Both the position numbers and the translations under genes were made by a program. A stretch of 64,000 nucleotides of DNA from Rhynchosporium graminicola (taxonomy: Eukaryota > Ascomycota > Leotiomycetes > Helotiales > Ploettnerulaceae). Shown here one piece after another: positions 60,316 to 64,000 of this stretch (position 1 is the stretch's first letter; every line of letters begins with the position of its first letter). Where the stretch lies: positions 725,906 through 789,905 of the forward strand of contig FJUW01000015.1 of the NCBI GenBank assembly GCA_900074885.1, in the 5' to 3' direction. The notes beneath the pieces were generated by a model. That model was not told the origin of the DNA, searched no databases, and was given only the letters and a program-made list of their open reading frames with translations.

Positions 60316-61833
60316 TTACTGAACCTCCACCAAAACCTTCACATGGTTATCCTTATCGTTTATCAAGGTATGGAATCCCTCCGTCAACGTATCCTCCAAC
60401 TTGACCTTTTTCGTGATCATTCTAGATGGCTTGATAGCCCCTAGTATTTGTGAGCAAAAAGACAAAATTGCAAATTCTAGAAAATGTCAACTCACCAGAA
60501 ACAATGGCCTCCAAAACCTCCGCAAAATCACCGGCTACAAACGTCGCTACACCCATGTAATGCTTCTCTTTGAAAACCAAATCATTAGGGAAGATCGGAA
60601 CCGGTTTCTCCCATACCGCAATATTCACAAGAGTGCCATGTGCTCTCAGCGCATTAATGGCTGCCGTCAAGGCAGATTGTACACCCGCAGCATCGAAACC
60701 GACATGTACGCCTTGTCCATCACACAATTTCCTGATTTCGGCCACGATATCGACCTCCGTCGGATCGAGCACATGATCAGCTCCGAATTCAGCCGCGAAT
60801 TGCTTCCTCCGCGGCGAGACTTCTGAGACGATTATCTTGCCGGCACCTTTGGCTCGTAGTGCTTGGATGACTGCTAGGCCTATAGGACCACCGCCTACAA
60901 CGAGCACGGAATCGCCTGCTTTGAAGGGAGAGACTTTTACGGCGTGCCAGGCTACGGAGAGGGGTTCAATTAAGGCGCCGATTTCCATGGGTACGGATTC
61001 CGGGAGGGGGATTGCGCTTGTGGCTGGACAGACCATGAAATCTGAAAGCCCGCCTCCACAACCTGCGATGTGTTATGTGAGTATGTTTCGATATAAATCT
61101 CGTGCGAGAAGGAAGGAGGATTAAACATACCACTGAGACCTATGAATCCATTACTGTAACAGCAGTTGATATATCCCTCAACACAAGCTCCACCTACGGA
61201 GCGGGGAATCGTTAGCTGTTGCTCCTTCAAGCAGGATTCGGGAACAGGAAAAGACATATCTCAAGAAAGTTTAAGATATGAGGAAGAAAAGCAAGGAAGC
61301 TGAGCTCCCCCATAGCATACTCACAGGTTCCATCAAAGATAATCGGCTGAACACACACCCTATCACCAACCCGATGCGTCGTCACACCCTCACCAACCTC
61401 TACCACCGTCCCGCTAAACTCATGCCCTATCGTCAACGGTACCTTCTCCCCCGTAATAGGATGCGGATGTACCGAGGGGATTAAATTCGCCCCTCCCAGA
61501 TACTCATGAAGATCTAGATAGCTTAAACATCAACATCAACAACATGAACAACATCAACAACATCAACAACATCCAATCACACATAAGGTAGTAAGAAGAA
61601 AATAAATCTCTTTCCGGGTAAAGAAATTCTTTGAGCTTACCAGTCCCACATATCCCAACGAACGCAGGCTTCACTTTCACCTGTCCCTTCCCACAATTCG
61701 GAATCGGGATCTGATCCAGTCGGATGTCTTTCTGGCCGTGGAAACGTAAGGCTCGCATCGTGCTCTGGGCGCCTTCGACTTTCGTGTCGAAGGTCTGCTT
61801 GAAATTGTAAGATGGCATCGTGATGCTGCCCAT
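60316..61833 (-). CDS. zinc-dependent alcohol dehydrogenase, 2,3-butanediol dehydrogenase-like
   Basis: Five exons: 61641-61833, 61325-61513, 61131-61193, 60496-61062 and 60316-60440, giving 378 residues. This medium-chain enzyme oxidises a secondary alcohol or diol with NAD+. The catalytic zinc ligands are visible: Cys in GICGTDLHEYLGG (made by the first splice) and His-Glu in IGHEFSGTVVEVGEG. The structural-zinc cysteines are in CGACVEGYINCCYSNGF, assembled across exons 2-3. The nucleotide fold has GGGPIG with an acidic residue after the second strand (IIVSEVSPRR), favouring NAD over NADP. The spacing LGGANLIPSVHPHPITGE is characteristic of Bdh1-like enzymes rather than sorbitol or xylitol dehydrogenases. 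Intron 1 carries an ACAACATCA repeat. The substrate preference is inferred. Confidence 0.88.
61528..61573. repeat. CAACAT-type repeat inside intron 1 of the dehydrogenase
   Basis: Imperfect tandem CAACATCAA / AACAACATC units within a 127-nt intron. Confidence 0.7.
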
Positions 61834-62540
61834 CTTGATGACCGACTGTGAGACCTGGATTCAAATCCAGAAAGCTTACACTGAGGATGTCCGAGTGCGT
61901 GAGGGAGTATGATTGATTGTAGATCGTCTGTCAACAAACTTTTGCAGTGAGTGAGAATAATAAAGAAAATAGTGAGGTTAATATCGATGGACAAACGAGA
62001 TTTGGTTCTTCGAGCTAGCTTACCTGCCAGCTGGCCTGGCCTAGTTTAGTTACACCCGAAGTTCCCCTCACCTACTCTCCTCCTCTCCTCTCCTCTCCTC
62101 TCCTCTCTCTCCAGAAGAAGCACGCTTTATTTGCCACATCAATATTGCCGTCTGTACCCTTCCCCTCGCTCGCGCCCCTCCTCTCCTCGGTCTTCCCAAT
62201 CTGGAAACCCGACCACAGAGTCTGACATGAGCAAAGCTGACAGACTGAGAATGGGATGCACTGAACCCCGCTTTATTATATTGACTGTTTTGGCTGTACA
62301 AGTATGTGTGTGGTCAGAATGGGATATCCCGATAATGTTAAAGTTATGGTAAAGAGCTCGATTGGAGCGGCTTTGCATTGGGGGGAAACCCGAATGCTGC
62401 TGTTGCATTCTTGTCTGGCCGGTGTGATCTAGACCCATTATTGATAGTTAGGTAAGCAATCTATGGCGGCCGTTACAGGTGTCTCATCTGAGATGTTTGT
62501 CAATGCGCCCGGAATAAACCCATTGCGTTATTATACCTCA
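61834..62540. other. intergenic, dehydrogenase promoter side
   Basis: About 0.7 kb with no supportable gene. Contains the (TCTCC)n tract at 62076-62112. Confidence 0.5.
62076..62112. repeat. pentanucleotide microsatellite (TCTCC)n
   Basis: About six slightly imperfect TCTCC/CTCCT units. Confidence 0.8.
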
Positions 62541-63050
62541 GTATCGAAGGTATAAAAGCTTCTATATTAAAGATTCCCCTATATAGCGACTTTATAATAC
62601 TAAGAGATATATATAGAGCTACGCGAAGATCTCAAGGTAATAATTGACAGGGAAGTAATTACTTACCAAGAAATCTAAGCTCTAATCATATTAATCGTCA
62701 GTTCCTGTTCTCCTCCTTCGGATATTATAGTAGCGGTATACTAAGTATGACTATCAATATGCGCGAATAGCCGCGACTCGGATGTAAGTGGAGCTTCGAG
62801 CGCGTATCCCTCCGACCGCTGTTAACACCTTATACTTTTTTATAAGGCAGTCGAGTGTCCTATAAGCAGCCCTAAAGGCAGGGGTTCAGGCGGGATAATA
62901 TAGCGCACACTCTCTAGAGTACCCCGTAAAGCTATAAGAGTATAGCTAGTAACTTTTATTGTTACTATGATCTAAAAAGCTACCTAGGTATAGTTGAAAA
63001 TACCTCTCGATTATAACAAGCAATAGAGGTACTTACCTAGGTAGTTCTCG
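62541..63050. repeat. AT-rich, RIP-like repeat relic
   Basis: TA-dinucleotide-rich DNA with many TATA/TAGAG/CTATA runs and stops in all frames, a look typical of RIP-mutated transposon remnants in Pezizomycotina. No transposase or reverse-transcriptase frame is recognisable. A hairpin-forming inverted repeat closes the right end, with CTACCTAGGTA at 62980-62990 and TACCTAGGTAG at 63034-63044. Confidence 0.4.
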
Positions 63051-64000
63051 TGATTTTCCAGATGAGACACCCACGCCTTGACCGGCCCCCATAGCAATCG
63101 AACTCAAGTTTCTTCCTGGGATACTTGGCGCGGCAGCATCTTACCCAATAACCGTAATGTGAATGCCATGTTTCCGGTGGGACAGTATTATTCGCATGCG
63201 AAAACCGAGACGTGCAAAGGTAACACTCGTACAACACTTTAGCAGGCGCGAATTCGAATCGAACACATTTTATATCGGAAGATAGAGATGCTACGGGCGA
63301 GGGAGGCGGTGTTGTTCTCAAAAAGTTTTGCTTTCGCTGCTTGTCTCAAAGTTGCTGCGTCTAAGAAGAGGTCTGTCGTCAATTTCTTGCGACCTAGCCT
63401 GTCTGGTGTGCGGAACATGCTGTCCACCGGGAGCCATGGTATTGGATTCTGTGGATAAGTGCCTTGGATTATCCGTGTAATCAACAAGTATTATTTTGCT
63501 GCTACAAAGTAGCATGAGACTTATACAGCACAGCACAGCACAGCACAGCACAGCACGATATCTTCTCCATACGCGAAGCCCGGTGATATGTTTCAGTGAT
63601 ATTTCCTGGGCATCTCATCACCGTTCCGTAGTCTCTAATGCAGCTCAAGTACCCACTCGAATGCCAAAATGCCCTACCTCATGCAGAAAGACGACGGCTT
63701 TTCAACCGCCATTGCCATGACCTTTCCAAGAGATTGGAATTTCAGCTTAGTGACCTTCCTTCCTTTCTTCCTCAATTGGTTTGGCTCGGTTTGACGTTCG
63801 AGTAGCAGTGTTGTTACAGAGTCTATCTAGAGTAGGACTACAGGAGCGAAGTGTTTGGATATATAACAAGACAGAATCTATCGAATCTACATATACCGGA
63901 CATCCCAACGCCCAACACCGTCTAAGGTAACAGTTATAGGTAGTGTAGTGTTACATCCCATCCCGTCCCGTCCCAGCTTCACCAATTCAAACGCCAGTAA
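63051..64000. other. right edge, no supportable gene
   Basis: ORFs here, such as 63037-63321 (-), have several Cys and His residues but no convincing zinc-finger spacing. Contains the (CAGCA)n repeat at 63525-63556. The segment continues outside the window. Confidence 0.4.
63525..63556. repeat. pentanucleotide microsatellite (CAGCA)n
   Basis: Six perfect tandem ACAGC/CAGCA units. Confidence 0.9.

Noticed and set aside
60401..60826. 141-codon plus-strand ORF opposite the dehydrogenase
   Set aside because: It is antisense to conserved dehydrogenase exons and has no features of its own.
63070..63150. Possible tRNA on the minus strand with a TTCGATT loop
   Set aside because: The T-arm stem does not pair and no acceptor or anticodon arms can be formed.

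Overview
This is a nuclear contig window from a filamentous ascomycete. The evidence is short GT-AG introns (about 45-130 nt) with GTAAGT/GTATGT donors and CTAAC/CTGAC-like branch points, long intergenic spaces rich in microsatellites, AT-rich repeat relics that look RIP-mutated, and protein families typical of Pezizomycotina. The overall style suggests a helotialean (Leotiomycetes) fungus; that placement is inference. No rRNA, tRNA or CRISPR array is visible.

Layout. 1.5-7.8 kb: SEN1 RNA/DNA helicase (-). 9.0-10.0 kb: Sfk1/Frag1/DRAM-type membrane protein (+), facing a DNF-type P4-ATPase phospholipid flippase (-, 11.5-16.1 kb). 18.6-20.6 kb: Nse6/SLF2-like (CANIN) candidate (+), converging on V-ATPase subunit E (-). 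22.6-23.8 kb: GT92-type glycosyltransferase (-). 24.7-26.4 kb: peroxisomal malate synthase (-). 27.4-28.8 kb: polytopic fungal membrane protein of six exons (-). 30.3-31.4 kb: DUF5672-type protein (-). 34.7-36.0 kb: ZIP zinc transporter (+). 36.0-41.3 kb: gene-poor, low-complexity DNA ending in the probable leader of an Mcm1-type MADS-box regulator (+, 41.3-42.1 kb). 43.4-45.0 kb: NIPA/DUF803 transporter (-). 45.9-52.6 kb: copper block with a Bim1/X325 LPMO-like GPI protein (-), a Ctr copper transporter (-) and, divergent from it, a ferric/cupric reductase (+). 53.7-54.0 kb: small cysteine-rich secreted-protein gene that looks frameshifted (-). 54.7-55.4 kb: two short TA-flanked terminal-inverted-repeat elements. 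57.8-60.0 kb: long disordered protein of unknown function (+). 60.3-61.8 kb: butanediol-dehydrogenase-like zinc enzyme (-). 62.5-63.1 kb: AT-rich, RIP-like block.

How genes may work together. The reductase, Ctr permease and Bim1-like protein are the three surface components of high-affinity copper uptake and sit within 7 kb. The Sfk1-like protein and the DNF flippase are both plasma-membrane lipid-asymmetry factors in yeast and are neighbours here. Malate synthase (glyoxylate cycle) carries its peroxisomal signal on a separate last exon, so retaining that intron would give a protein without the signal.

Gene models were built by hand from splice signals and reading frame. Each multi-exon total is divisible by three, and protein lengths are given on that basis. 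Domain names come from recognition of motifs, not from a search.
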